DNA of 64,000 bases. Source: Margaritifera margaritifera (Eukaryota > Mollusca > Bivalvia > Unionida > Margaritiferidae). The position numbers were made by a program, and so were the translations under genes. This document shows positions 35,336 to 46,335 of the stretch, piece after piece. The notes under the pieces are model-generated. The model had not been told where the DNA came from and did no database searches. It was given only the letters and a program-made list of their open reading frames with translations. The stretch is from the NCBI GenBank assembly GCA_029931535.1, contig JAQPZY010001500.1, forward strand, positions 62,001 to 126,000. Direction: 5' to 3'. The stretch's first letter is position 1, and each line of letters opens with the position of its first letter.

Positions 35336-35713
35336 TCATTCAGGCCTTATTCAACATATTACCAGCTGAGATCAACATTACATGGAAATCTTCATCCACC
35401 AAAATCAAGAACAGAGCAATTTAAGAAAAGTTTCCAATACTCTGTTACAGTTCTGTGGAACAAGCTTCCACTGCATGTCAAATCTACACAAATATTCCAG
35501 TATTTAAGAAAAAATATCATGAGAATGTATGTGTTACTAATAGATTATAATAGAATTTAGTATGTATAATACTAAAGACATGTTAAAATAAATAGTAATT
35601 ACTATTATCTTTTGTATGATGCAGATTGTTATACTTTTCTTAAGTGGGGCTCAATGGAGAATAGTCCTTGACTAAATGAGTCACCCTCAATAAATAAAGT
35701 ATTATTATTATTA
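35336..35713 (+). mobile_element. 5'-truncated LINE 3' end with (ATT)n tail
   Basis: From about 35364 a plus-strand frame reads TLHGNLHPPKSRTEQFKKSF and then QYSVTVLWNKLPLHVKSTQI ending at TAG. The K-x-S-F...x-LWN-x-LP pattern is the C-terminus of LINE ORF2 proteins. Downstream GGGGCTCAATGGAGAATAGT and AATAAATAAAGTATTATTATTATTA form a 3' UTR with a polyadenylation-like signal and an ATT microsatellite tail, as in CR1/L2-like LINEs. The 5' junction is against DIRS copy D. Confidence 0.75.
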
Positions 35714-36196
35714 GGATCACTTAATTAATATGCATGGAGGTCGCTTATAATTGAACTCGTCCAAGGTTTTGATAATTTAAGCTTACATACCATGTCGGAT
35801 CAAAATATGATCTGAAATTAAACCGCTAGTGTTCATAACCAAGTTTGCCGGTTGGACACTGGATGCCAGACAAAAGGTAAGCTGTAAATCAATGTCATTT
35901 TTAAAGTCTACTGATAAAGTTACACAAGATCATTTTCTACCAGAGTTTGAGCATCTTTTTAACTTTTTTATTATAGGAGGCCTAGGATCTTTTTATACAA
36001 TAAAACTTATAGAACGAGTTATGACATAAACATCTATATGTCATTATGTTCCACGTACTTAATCCTGCATGTACATTATAAACAGCATGACATTCATTTG
36101 TAATCTCTATTAGTTGTGATTATCAGTCTGAATGTTTATTTTCATTCTCAAAAATGACTGCAGCTTTGTCTTTGAAAAGGGAGCCCATGACATTGC

Positions 36197-36228
<32 letters not shown>

Positions 36229-37070
36229 ATTTTATTTTGAGTCCATATTCATGCAATAATTGGATTTGAGATGCTATTTATTGAAGTTCAATACCTATTT
36301 TACATTTTCTTAATGGCTTAAAAATAACATGCAGTTATTTATCGACTTCTCCCTCACTCTGATGCATAATTTTTTTTATCACATTTTGGGCATTTCTAAA
36401 TATTGCAAAACCTCTGTCATTCTAAAAACAAAGATTTTATATAATGTAAACACCTAATAGATTTGTCATCTGTACAGAAGATCAACCCAGATCACTACAG
36501 ACTGACTATAGCACACTCCCACCAATTATTAATGAGGGCTTCTCATCAAATCAATCTCAATATCTCTGATTTAAATTAAATTTATATATAGTTTTCAAAA
36601 CGTATTAAATCATAAGGTGTTGAAAATAAAATCCTAAAGCAGAAACACTCACTTGGTCTTCTACCTTATTTGTATTTGTTAAACTGTTTGTTTCTAAAGA
36701 TTGCTTTTATATCAACAGATCAATATTAACAAATTTATAATGGCTTTGTCAGTTTCTTTCTTTAGTTCTTGTGTCATTATTTCACTGCTTGTTCAAGTTA
36801 TTGTTGGAATGAATGAAACACATTAAATTTGTACCAGTTGAATTTTGTTCAAAATGTGACCAAAGACCAAACTTACATGCACTATCTCTTTGTGTATCAT
36901 ATACAGTACATTATCAGTATTGAATATTTGTGTCTAATACTAGTACTGAAGCTGTTGATATAAAATAACAATATACCTGCCATAACACTATGTCTCACAC
37001 GAAAAATATGATTTTGTTACTCTAAAAAAACATGAGAATCTTAGAGAGAGAGAGAGAGAGAGAGAGAGTA

Positions 37071-37102
<32 letters not shown>

Positions 37103-37209
37103 GTTTTGATCACCACTACATAGCATGTAATCTGTACTGTATAAAGAGTAAACACTCCTGCTTAGAACACATGTAAAACTATCCTCGGGGCAGTTTATAC
37201 AGCTAATTT
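35714..37209. other. No gene seen; simple repeats
   Basis: Holds an (AAT)n run at about 36200-36228 and two (GA)n blocks at 37045-37102 interrupted by TAAGAG and GCGAGAG. No coding signature. Confidence 0.6.
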
Positions 37210-37501
37210 CACTGGTCTACAGCCAAAATGCTTCCGCAATAAATGTTGTCAAACTTGACTAATTCTGGGTCACTGAGAACGAAAATGATGCTTAAAATTT
37301 TTCACTGGCTCAAGTTTTAAAGATATTATACTGGGTCAGTATATATGACCCTTGACTTGGGAATGGCGGACGATAAGTGAGTTATAACGGGAAGGGATCT
37401 CAATTTAAACCAGAAATGACTAAAATACATCTTTGACTGGATCTATGAATAAATCTTTGACTGGGTTTGGACAGTACTTGCTTTTTAGGCAAAACAATGA
37501 A

Positions 37502-37582
37502 TGATGCAATCTGAAGTTGGTATTGCATCATACATGATATGAATTGCATCATGTTATTCCTAGAAGTCATGGATGATGCAAT
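37502..37582. promoter_or_regulatory. Four TGATGCAAT motifs in both orientations upstream of the TIR-element gene
   Basis: TGATGCAAT at 37502-37510 and 37574-37582, and its complement ATTGCATCA at 37522-37530 and 37543-37551, all within 81 bp. They lie 138 bp or more before the gene's ATG at 37720. They could be transposase-binding or promoter sites; that role is inference. Confidence 0.5.
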
Positions 37583-37719
37583 CATAACTAAGCTTACATC
37601 ACTCTGCTGAAGAAATTGCCCTATATCTGCTCTACAAATCATACAGTGTCGTGCTCTCTTATTTGTCAGTGTTTGATTTTGCAAAGGGACACATTTCTGT
37701 TTAGCCAAAGTGAGCAGAG

Positions 37720-39402
37720 ATGCCTCGTACTTGTGTGAACAATGCAGATAACTTCTGCTATGTTTGTGGTGAAGTGCCTTTTGCATCACAAAAGCAGAGT
37801 ATAACCACTATGGTTAAGAAAACCTTTCACTTTTATTTTGGCTGCAAAATTGGAGATCAGGACAAGATGTGGATCCCACACATATGCTGCAACACTTGTG
37901 CAACAAATCTTTGCCAGTGGTTGAACAGGAAAAGGAAATCTATGCCTTTTGCAGTGCCAATGATTTGGAGATAGCCAACAGATCATATCAGCAATTGTTA
38001 CTTCTGCATGGTGCCTCCAGTTGGGAAAGGTGTGTAAAAGAAGAAAAAGTGGACTGTGCATTAATCAAACATTCCGTCAGCTATACGCCCAGTACCCCAC
38101 GGAGAAGGACTGCCAGTTCCTGAAGCACCAGAATCATTCTCACTTGAGTCACACGAGGAAGAGGAAGAGGATGAAACTTCTAGTCCCGAACCATCAATGT
38201 CACATGACCCATATTTTCTCCCATCCTCCTCCTCTGAACCACACCTCATAACATAAGGTGAACTGAATGACCTTGTCAGGGATTTGGAACTACCCAAGAG
38301 TAAGTCAGAGCTGTTGGATTCCAGACTACAGCAGTGGAATCTCCTGGCAGTTGATGTTAGGGTTTCCATGTTCCGTGACCGTCAAAAGGATCTTGTTCCA
38401 TTCTTCTTCATGGAAGGTGATCTTGTAGCCTGCAACAACATCGATGGTGTGATGGCAGCCCTCAACATCGTTCATGATCCAGATGAGTGGAGACTGTTCA
38501 TTGATTCATCGAAGACGAGTCTTAAAGCTGTTTTGCTGCATAATGGCAGTGTTTTGCCATCAATTCCAGTTGGTCATGCAGTCCATATGAAGGAAACCTA
38601 TGAAAACATGAAACAACTTTTGAGGTGCATAAACTATGACCAACATCAGTGGCAGCTTTGTGGCGATTTCAAGGTTCTTGCTCTCTTGCTTGGTCTGCAG
38701 ACTGGATACACAAAGTACTGCTGTTTTCTCTGCGAATGGGATAGTCGTGCGAGAGATTCCCACTACATCAAGAGAGATTGGCCACTCCGACAGTCATTGG
38801 AGCATGTTCAGCATCCACCTGTTGTTGAATCAAGGAAGATTTGGTTACCACCCTTGCACATCAAGCTGGGTTTGATGAAGAACATTGTCAAGGCCATGGA
38901 CAAAACACAAGCAGCTTTCAAGTACCTCCGTGGAAAATTTCCAAGGTTATGTGAAGCTAAGATAAAGGAAGGTGTCTTTGTTTGTCCTCAGATTCGTGAA
39001 CTTCTTCCAGATGATGCATTTCACCGTGCACTACGTGGCAATGAAAAGATGGCATGGAAAGCCTTCCAGTTAGTGGCAACAAATTTTCTCTGAAACAACA
39101 AGGCCGACAACTACAGGGAGTTGGTGGAAAACCTCCTCAAGGCATACAAAAGCCTTGGTTGCAACATGTCACTAAAGATACATTTTTTGCACTCTCATCT
39201 ATATTTTTTTCCACCGAACTGCGGAGCAGTGAGCAACGAGCACGGCAAGTGATTTCACCAGGACATTGCAACAATGGAGAAACACTATCAGGGCAAATGG
39301 AGCCCATCTATGCTTGCAGACTATTGCTGGACAGTGACAAGAGATGCTCCGTTTAATGAATACATGAGACAAGCCAAGAAGCGCCGAGTAAACACTGAAT
39401 AA
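37720..39402 (+). pseudogene. Uncharacterised animal transposon-borne protein, broken copy
   Basis: Start MPRTCVNNADNFCYVCGEV (ATG at 37720). An N-terminal cysteine pattern (C-Y-V-C ... HICCNTC) suggests a zinc-binding domain. After a frame break near 37970 and an acidic serine-rich linker, the main frame 38284-39093 runs RDRQKDLVPFFFMEGDLVAC, DPDEWRLFIDSSKTSLKAVL, GHAVHMKETYENMKQLL, CCFLCEWDSRARDSHY and PLHIKLGLMKNIVKAMDKTQ. A TGA at 39091 and a second TGA near 39235 interrupt the rest, which ends RQAKKRRVNTE at 39402. In CGAVSNEHGK-stop-FHQD the second stop replaces a codon expected to be arginine (CGA to TGA). I recall this as a widespread uncharacterised family but know no function. Confidence 0.75.
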
Positions 39403-39759
39403 GGACTAAACTATGTACTTATATATACATAATAGTTTTTTGAATGTTGTTTCAATATATTTTTTATTTATATAACCCTTTTTGCTGTTTTTTAAAGTGA
39501 TATATAAACAGGACAGGTGAAATATTATGATGTAAAGCAACCATAAACACATGACAAGACCTAGGTTTACAATTTATGATTAAAACTCTACTATGTACAC
39601 AATATACATTGACGTAAAATGTAAAAACTTAAATATCTTGGAAACAGTACCCAATCAGTTGTTTTAATTGTCATATTTGAATTCAGCGCATCAAAATCCC
39701 TAATAAATAGCACATTTTATCTCTGAAGCAGATGACTTTGAAAAAATTGTAGACCAGTG

Positions 39760-40218
39760 GATTATCATAGAGGCAATTAAAAGGTAAAGTGGTCACACAT
39801 AAACAACCACCATTTCACAGATTACTTAACTGGCTGAGAAGAGCTAGGGTGAAGCCTTTTTTAAATCCTTTGAAGACTATTGTGGGAGAGCCCATTAGGC
39901 TAATCTGCATAGGTAAATTAGAACAACCCAATTTGCATGAAGTTATAGGTAAATCAAAGAGATGAATGTTAAAGAACAAAAGTTACTACACATCATTGCC
40001 TTGAATGAGAATATATAAGCCATCTTTATTAAAGATTATTGGCAAGTTTGTGATAAGTGGCAACGTTTCTTTGAACTCGGATTTCACTCCATATATAAAA
40101 CGCAAAACTGACATACCTGCCAACCATTATGCTTTTGGCGTAATCATTCCGCTTTTTTTTCCACTTAATTAAGTCTTACGCTCACCTGTATATGGATTAC
40201 GCTTTTCTGGTACATTAA

Positions 40219-40254
<36 letters not shown>

Positions 40255-42399
40255 GCAATAAAAAGTTGTGTTTGTCATTTTTATTATCATCTCTTTAATC
40301 CCACACATCATAAAAATCTAAGAATATTCTAAAGAAAGAAGACTGATGCATAAGAATAACATAAGAGTACATTTGTTATAGACCTCCGTGCACTTTCCTT
40401 ATTTTCTATTTATAGCAGCTGTGTGTGACCCATTCCCATGAAAACAGATGGGGTTCTTCAGTATAAAAATATTTCTTACAGATTCATTACATAAATATAC
40501 TGAATATCGTAGCGGACCAGTCTATACTTTAAAAAAATGGTGGCAGATGTTAAGTGAAACAGGCTTTATCGATGTGACTCTCTGATGTTATATATGACTG
40601 AAAAATGTTACAGAAAACGGATCTTTTTAAACTTTAAAACATGTCCGATCAGAAAAAGACAAATCAATAGTGCTTTTCAAATTTAGAAAGATTAACATGA
40701 GAGGGGTAATACAACACTCAGGTTGAGCACATGGTAATGATCATTGCATAATTTGTAGAGTTGATACAGAGATCACTCAGCGAAAGTTAGACACGTGGAC
40801 TAGTTAAAGTGAGTGGGCCTACTTATCAGTGGTTTTGAGAAAGGTGGACTTGTTTAATTCTGCAATTTGGGGATTATTGACCTGACAAGCATTTGTCTGT
40901 GCCATTAAACTCGATGTACACGATGTTGATATATGGCTTTGTTCGAAAATCAGTGAAGTGTGAGCTTTGATACTCTGCTGTAATTAGTGTATATACGTAG
41001 TGTTTCATTAATAAGTGCTTCAAGCAATAGTTCTAGTATTTTACAGGCGTGTTGTTCTTTTGGATTAAAAATGCATCAATAAAAAAAATGCTTTCAGGAG
41101 GATTTAAAAAATTTCAACAACAGTTGCACTCGAATGAAGGATAAATTTGAATAAGTATTAGATATAATTTTCATATACTAGTATTTTTTGTTAAACTTTC
41201 TTTCATTTTCAGCATTACTAGTCTTTAAATACTTTTAAATGCTTTTTCTTGTTTCTCTCTATCCTTACTTATCTCACATATTGATTTAAGGCAGTGAGTG
41301 GAAATTACAGCTATCAGAAACCTTATCAATATGTGTGCATTGAAACAATATAAAATGCTTTATAATTCTTTTTTCAAACGGTTAAAATAAAACAAACACG
41401 TGTAAAAGCTAATATTTAATTACCAGATTACAGTACTGATGTTGATTTATCAAATACTAATAGCTTTGTTAATCTATAGAGGCAAAACACAAGAAAATGG
41501 TAGGGAAGGGGGCATCATCATACATGGCTAATTTTTCATTGGCATTTAAATTTGTGGCTTGGGTAACAATGAAAGCCACGAAAATTGGTCCCCCAAGAAA
41601 CTTTCTGATACTACAGTATATGTCCTTCTCCCAGTTAATCCATTTCTGTCCGTCTGCCCGTTTGTCCTATTTTTATCCATCTGTTGTGTTTATCTGTCAA
41701 TCTGTTTGTCTCATCAAAAGGTTTACTGTGTATGTCTTCAAATATTTTGGGTTTTTAAACAGATGAGCTATTCAAAATTTAACACACCACGAAAGTTTGC
41801 TTTTTTTTCATATTTGCACCACCCATTTAGCACCTTAAAACAGGACTGTTGGCAGTTTATAAAAAAAAAAAATACTTGTATTTAGGCTTGAAAAATACTT
41901 TCACTGAAAATGCATACAATGTCGGTAAAATAGCTTATACAGAGCTAGTGTTTATGTATTTTACCCAGACCACCGACGTTAAATAAAATTCTTGTATCTT
42001 GTATCTAGGTCAGAGGTACTGACGTCGTAATATACTCTTGATTAACACTGGAACTGTATGGGAGTAAAGCATTGAATTTCATGGGCAATGAGTAATTTCC
42101 CTAAAAAAACAGTTGAGTCATTCTAAAAGAGAGAGACAAATAAATAAAATAAACCCAGTATTAATTGAAATTTTATTTATAACTATGATTTTGCACTACA
42201 GCAGAGATACAAAAAAAAAAGGGAGTTGTATGATTATAATTGCAAATTCTTCCACCCCTTCAATTTAAATCGTTCTGTCCCAGTCATTAGTCCACACCAG
42301 TGCAAGATGTGTATATTCATGTAGCTTTACCATTACATTGGGTTGTGTAATTGAGTGATTTGGAGCTTCTGTCAACAGGTGTATATGATGGTTGATTGA
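39760..42399. other. No gene seen; AT-rich intergenic sequence
   Basis: Contains an (AAT)n microsatellite at about 40227-40252. The overlapping frames at 41.5-41.9 kb have no recognisable domain or splice context. Confidence 0.5.
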
Positions 42400-42712
42400 G
42401 CACGCATTGGTGGTCTATTGTTTGCCTTAAATAGGTGGGTTAATTGATTTATAAATTCGGGTGAGAAACTTTAAAGACCTCCACCTTGTTTGGTGAATGG
42501 TTGAGTAAGCCAAATGACAGAGCAAACATTTGTTGGCTATTGTTTACCCAGGAATGAGCAACAATTGTTCACAGGATGCACTGAAGACAAATGCAAAGAA
42601 GACCTAATGGTTTTATCGTTGATGGTTCAATAATAATCAGATTAACAATTATCAGCTTGTTAAGGAGCTAACGTCTTTTAAAAAATAAGCAAGAATATTT
42701 TTCTTCTTCAAG
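42400..42712. repeat. 313-bp interspersed repeat, copy 1
   Basis: Same orientation as copy 2 at 59435-59747; 311 of 313 positions identical by eye. The two differences are C here and T in copy 2 (GAGCAAC/GAGTAAC and TATCGTT/TATTGTT). It starts GCACGCATTGGTGG and ends CTTCTTCAAG. There are no inverted ends, no poly-A and no obvious target duplication. The near-identity suggests recent movement or duplication. Confidence 0.93.
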
Positions 42713-44348
42713 CCATGTGTTTGCCAAGGCTATAAAATCTATCTCCTATTGCACTGATTGCTATTAATATGTGGCTTCATATTTTTCACGGCTTTAAACA
42801 GGTATCCCTGAGAGAACTTCTTTAACTACTCCAAACTGGAGGTGAAAGAGGTTTTGGCTTCAAAGGTTGTAAATCCCAATTATTTCCTGTTTATTTTGAA
42901 CCATTCATATTAATTCTAAGGTCATCACAAATATTGTCACAGTTTTCACTTTGTTTATTGCAATAACGCTCACTCAATCAACTTTCAATCTACATGTATC
43001 AAATTTCCGAAGCTTTAAGTTTGTACATGTTAATTATGACCAGATTCGACAATAGATAACAAGAAAATAAGAAAAGCACACTAATAGAAGGCTAATAATC
43101 CAATTAATTATATAAATTCTTGTTAAATACAAATGAATTGCTAAGCAGCAATTTACCTATTTACTTATTCTGAATAAAGAGTGGAATCAAATTTTATTTC
43201 AAAATTTTGTCAGATGATGAATTCCAAAATGATGATAACTGCAGCACATTTCAAAAATGCATACTCTCGAATTATCGATGCCTGTTTCCAAGTTAGTGAT
43301 AAAAGCTACAAACAACATCGAGCGAAAGTTATGGTGCATAATCTCTCTCTCTCTCATGTCTGAATATAATAAAGACATTTTATTACAAAGAAAGATGCAT
43401 TTTATAGTGTAATATAGCTTTCATAAACATGTCATTGCTTTGTGCTGCTGTGATAGACTTATATTATATGTGCTGCGTTGAAAGATTAATGGGGACAAAA
43501 AATTTTTATATGGTTTGTTTCATATACCGCTAGAAACCAATTTTACTCATAAATATCACAACTTAACCTCACTGCGTTTCTCACTCCATTTTACAAGTCC
43601 AAAATTTGTTTTTTCCACAAACAACAAAAAAGTATGTCATTCAGAAATTGATGGGGTTTTTTAAACATTGGTGCTAAAAAATAACATCAAAGCTCAACAC
43701 CTACCTGACTGGCCATTGTTAACAAGCATAGCAGCTGACCTCAAAGTAAAAATGACATTCCCTGACTGGTGCTTGATGATAGATTCACACAAAAAGTGAC
43801 GAAGAAAGTAACCTTTTTCAAGAAAATCACTTCGTTTATGGCATGAACAGCCACTGACAGAGAGCAGCCTTCAATACCAAGGAGACGAATTTGCTACATT
43901 TTAAAATTATTATACTTTCAAATAAAATCAGTCATTTTCTAAGTCTATGGAGAAAGGTATTTGTATACTGCTTTCAATAATTTCTTTAAAGGAGGTTTTG
44001 GTAATAGTATGGACATTAAAGGGAAACTATGACAAACTAATAACCAGTACAAGAAGCACTTTTATGAAATATCATTTCTTGATAAAACACATCGAAGTTA
44101 CCACTTGATGCAGAGTAGTATGTAAATTTCTGCATATATATATGCTAACAGGTACATGTACATGTAAGCAATCAACAGGGATCTACACTGTACATTGTAG
44201 CTAGGCAATTTTTCTGATGTATGCTCTGTCATGGACATGGGTGGGAAGATATCCAAGAAATTTAAAACCTCATATTTTTTCTGCATTACGCGCATTCGTC
44301 TTTATGTATTCTTAGCTAGGCCACTGATAAATACCAAAGATATGTTAC
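42713..44348. other. No gene seen
   Basis: AT-rich sequence 3' (minus sense) of the candidate exon at 44349-44513. Short CT run at about 43340-43356. Confidence 0.45.
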
Positions 44349-44513
44349 CTCTGTATAGTTTGCACCAATAAAGGTATGAAATTGACAGCTGCCATGGTCC
44401 AGTTGACAACGTTGGTGTTTCTCCAGTTTGTTTAGCGTGTCGACTTGCAGAGCGAATACAATTGAATTAGCGAGGGGTGCAATAAAACCCACTAAGATTG
44501 CAATAAAATCCAT
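44349..44513 (-). CDS. Candidate first exon of a secreted or membrane protein, unknown family
   Basis: Minus-strand ATG at 44511-44513 begins MDFIAILVGFIAPLANSIVF, a hydrophobic stretch like a signal peptide or signal anchor, then LNKLEKHQRCQLDHGSCQF and ANYTE. A possible donor GAG|GTAACAT lies at the exon end, giving 55 codons in phase 0. N-x-T and paired cysteines fit an extracellular protein. No family is recognised and no downstream exon was found. The start codon lies about 45 bp from the left edge of DIRS E, so the original promoter may have been displaced. Confidence 0.35.
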
Positions 44514-45143
44514 GACGGACTTCCACTAGATTGAGTGGATTTCCACTGGACTTGGGGGAAAGCAAATTTGTAAGTAAATTATGTTTCTCTGAGAATATTT
44601 ACCTGATCACATTAACGTTAGGATATAAGCCTGCTACCTCCCAAATCCAGCCCTACTAACAGACGAAAATTCGTTATCAAATAGACAAATAGCAATAACT
44701 TTTGCCCATTACCTCCCCTTGCTACCACCTGGTGTCACTAGTTTTTAAGCTGAGCGATATACCAACGAGGATGCTTGCATGGAGGGGTGGCTGGGACAGA
44801 TTTTAAGTAATGTGATTGGGCAAGTATTCTCAGAGAAACATAATTTACTTAAAAATTTGCTTTCACCTTCAAATATGTTCCCCGATCACATTAACGTTAG
44901 GAGAATAGGTAATAGGAGGAGGGAATGCTGAGCATCCTACCTATACCTCGTGTATCCTTCTAGGGAATAAAAGGCTTGATTCCCTATGCAAATGATAACC
45001 CTCTCTCCTAATCTGAAAGCAACACAGCCTAGGGTCACATGATCTGTGACCCTTATATCCGGTTAAGAAGATGATTATTGGATTCTTCTTACCAACAAAA
45101 ATTTCACTGACAAATCCAATGAAGCTAAGAGGCTGTGTTGGCT

Positions 45144-45830
45144 TTAACTGGGTCTGGTGGTCATTTGGGCTACTGCCACAGGACCCATCAGATTCAGAGT
45201 TTGTCTTTGTGAAGCGAAATTTAAGAGATAAAAACTCTCTAAGGTTGATTCCACATGCCAGCAAACAGCTTCTATTATGGCTTGGATCGAAATGTTACAT
45301 TCGAAAGCGAGGCTCACAGAGATCACTCTTATTCCATGAGCGACACTGATCTTTTGAGACTTCAGAGTAAGCCAAGCGTATAACCCACTTCAGCCACGAA
45401 GATAGGGCTTGAGAGTGATATCCTGCTTTCCGGCCTTCACCAGGAAAAATGGACATTTGCGTGTGCCACGACTTGCCTCTGTGAGCTTCAAGTAGTGCTT
45501 GAGGGTGCGGACTGGGTCTTGCATGGCTGCTGCTCTCAATGTGTCTAATAAAGAAAGGGAGCGTACACTGACAGCAACCTATTTTTGGCCACAAAGCCTG
45601 GTTGCGTCATGAGGACCACTGAACCATTCGATCTGAACTGAAGGTAGTTCAGGTAAGCTGAAAGGGCATGTAACTCGCTCACCCGGCATGCCAAAGCTAA
45701 GGCTATCAGGAAACATGTTTTGTATGATGGTAGCTTCAGCATTTTTGGGCTAAAGGCTCAAATTTATCTGAATTGAGCCATATTAAAAGCCAGGAGAGAT
45801 TCCATTTTTGGAAACAGGGTGAGGGATTTT
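45144..45830 (-). pseudogene. Tyrosine recombinase of DIRS E, catalytic residues visible across frames
   Basis: The frame 45742-45545 has YKTCFLIALALACRVSELHALS, with the first catalytic arginine (CRVSEL) intact. 45594-45295 carries DPVRTLKHYL-like sequence, then LSSWLKWVIRLAYSEVS. The HxxR box near 45335 reads AHGIRVISVSLAFEC, intact. The 45326-45144 frame gives AIIEAVCWHVESTLESFYL, with the W/H position and the putative nucleophilic tyrosine (SFYL). At least two frame changes separate these blocks, so the enzyme is not made in one piece from this copy. Confidence 0.8.
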
Positions 45831-46335
45831 TGGTTGATCCAAATCAAAATTGGCTAGTAGGTCTGACAGAGCTTGATCACGACCAATATCTCGTCTGCCA
45901 TGATGCCTGAATGTGTCTGATATCATGCAGCCGTAGCCTTTGATGGTAAATGGGGCTCGCTTTTTCTCCTCGTAGAGCCAAAGAAAAAAGTCGACCAGTT
46001 GAAGGATCAAGGCACTCAAAAGGACAATGTTATTGACTTGGCATCAGTCCCTGAAAATATGCCACTTTCCCTCATAAGCCTTCTGAGTGAAGGGCCTTCT
46101 TGCTCTTGAGATTGTCTCCACAATCGGAGGTCTAAATTCTTTCTCTTGCAAGGCTGTCCAAACAAGAGCCAGGCATGAAGGAGAAGGTGGTCTGTGGCTG
46201 CTTGAGAAGATTTGGGTTGGCTGGAATCTTCCTGGGCAGATCTATCGCTAGATCGAGTTGATTGTGACCCTGGTCGTGTCCCATCTGAGGGGGCTATCAG
46301 AACCATCTTGCAGTTCTGACCCCTCAACTTCTGTA
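45831..46335 (-). pseudogene. RNase H / recombinase linker and recombinase N-terminus, DIRS E
   Basis: Contains a proline/serine-rich linker (DGTRPGSQSTRSSDRSAQED in the 46390-46016 frame) and the recombinase N-terminal helix region (LVDFFLWLYEEKKRAPFTIK at about 45970-45900, then FRHHGRRDIGRDQALSDLL), which corresponds to the core-binding domain that grips DNA. Assigned by position between clear RNase H and recombinase motifs. Confidence 0.65.

Larger units (their letters stand above)
37210..39759 (+). mobile_element. 2.55-kb TIR element carrying one uncharacterised gene
   Basis: Perfect 12-bp inverted repeats CACTGGTCTACA (37210-37221) and TGTAGACCAGTG (39748-39759) bracket a single plus-strand gene remnant. 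No clear target duplication is visible (flanks CTAATTT and GATTATC). The 5' non-coding part has four copies of TGATGCAAT in alternating orientation. The gene's repeated occurrence in animal genomes, as I recall it, plus these ends points to a DNA transposon family. I cannot assign a superfamily, and the 12-bp repeat could still be chance. Confidence 0.65.

Noticed and set aside
37045..37102. (GA)n tract as a regulatory GAGA element
   Set aside because: Looks like an ordinary interrupted microsatellite with no gene start nearby.
37720..39402. Treating the TIR-element gene as a host gene
   Set aside because: The frame breaks, two TGA codons and flanking 12-bp inverted repeats fit a dead transposon copy better.
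42400..42712. tRNA-derived SINE
   Set aside because: No recognisable A and B box promoter sequences, no poly-A or simple-repeat tail.
44558..44906. Simple hairpin MITE at the left of DIRS E
   Set aside because: The inverted pair 44566-44600 / 44833-44866 is explained by the DIRS left extension and its internal complementary region.
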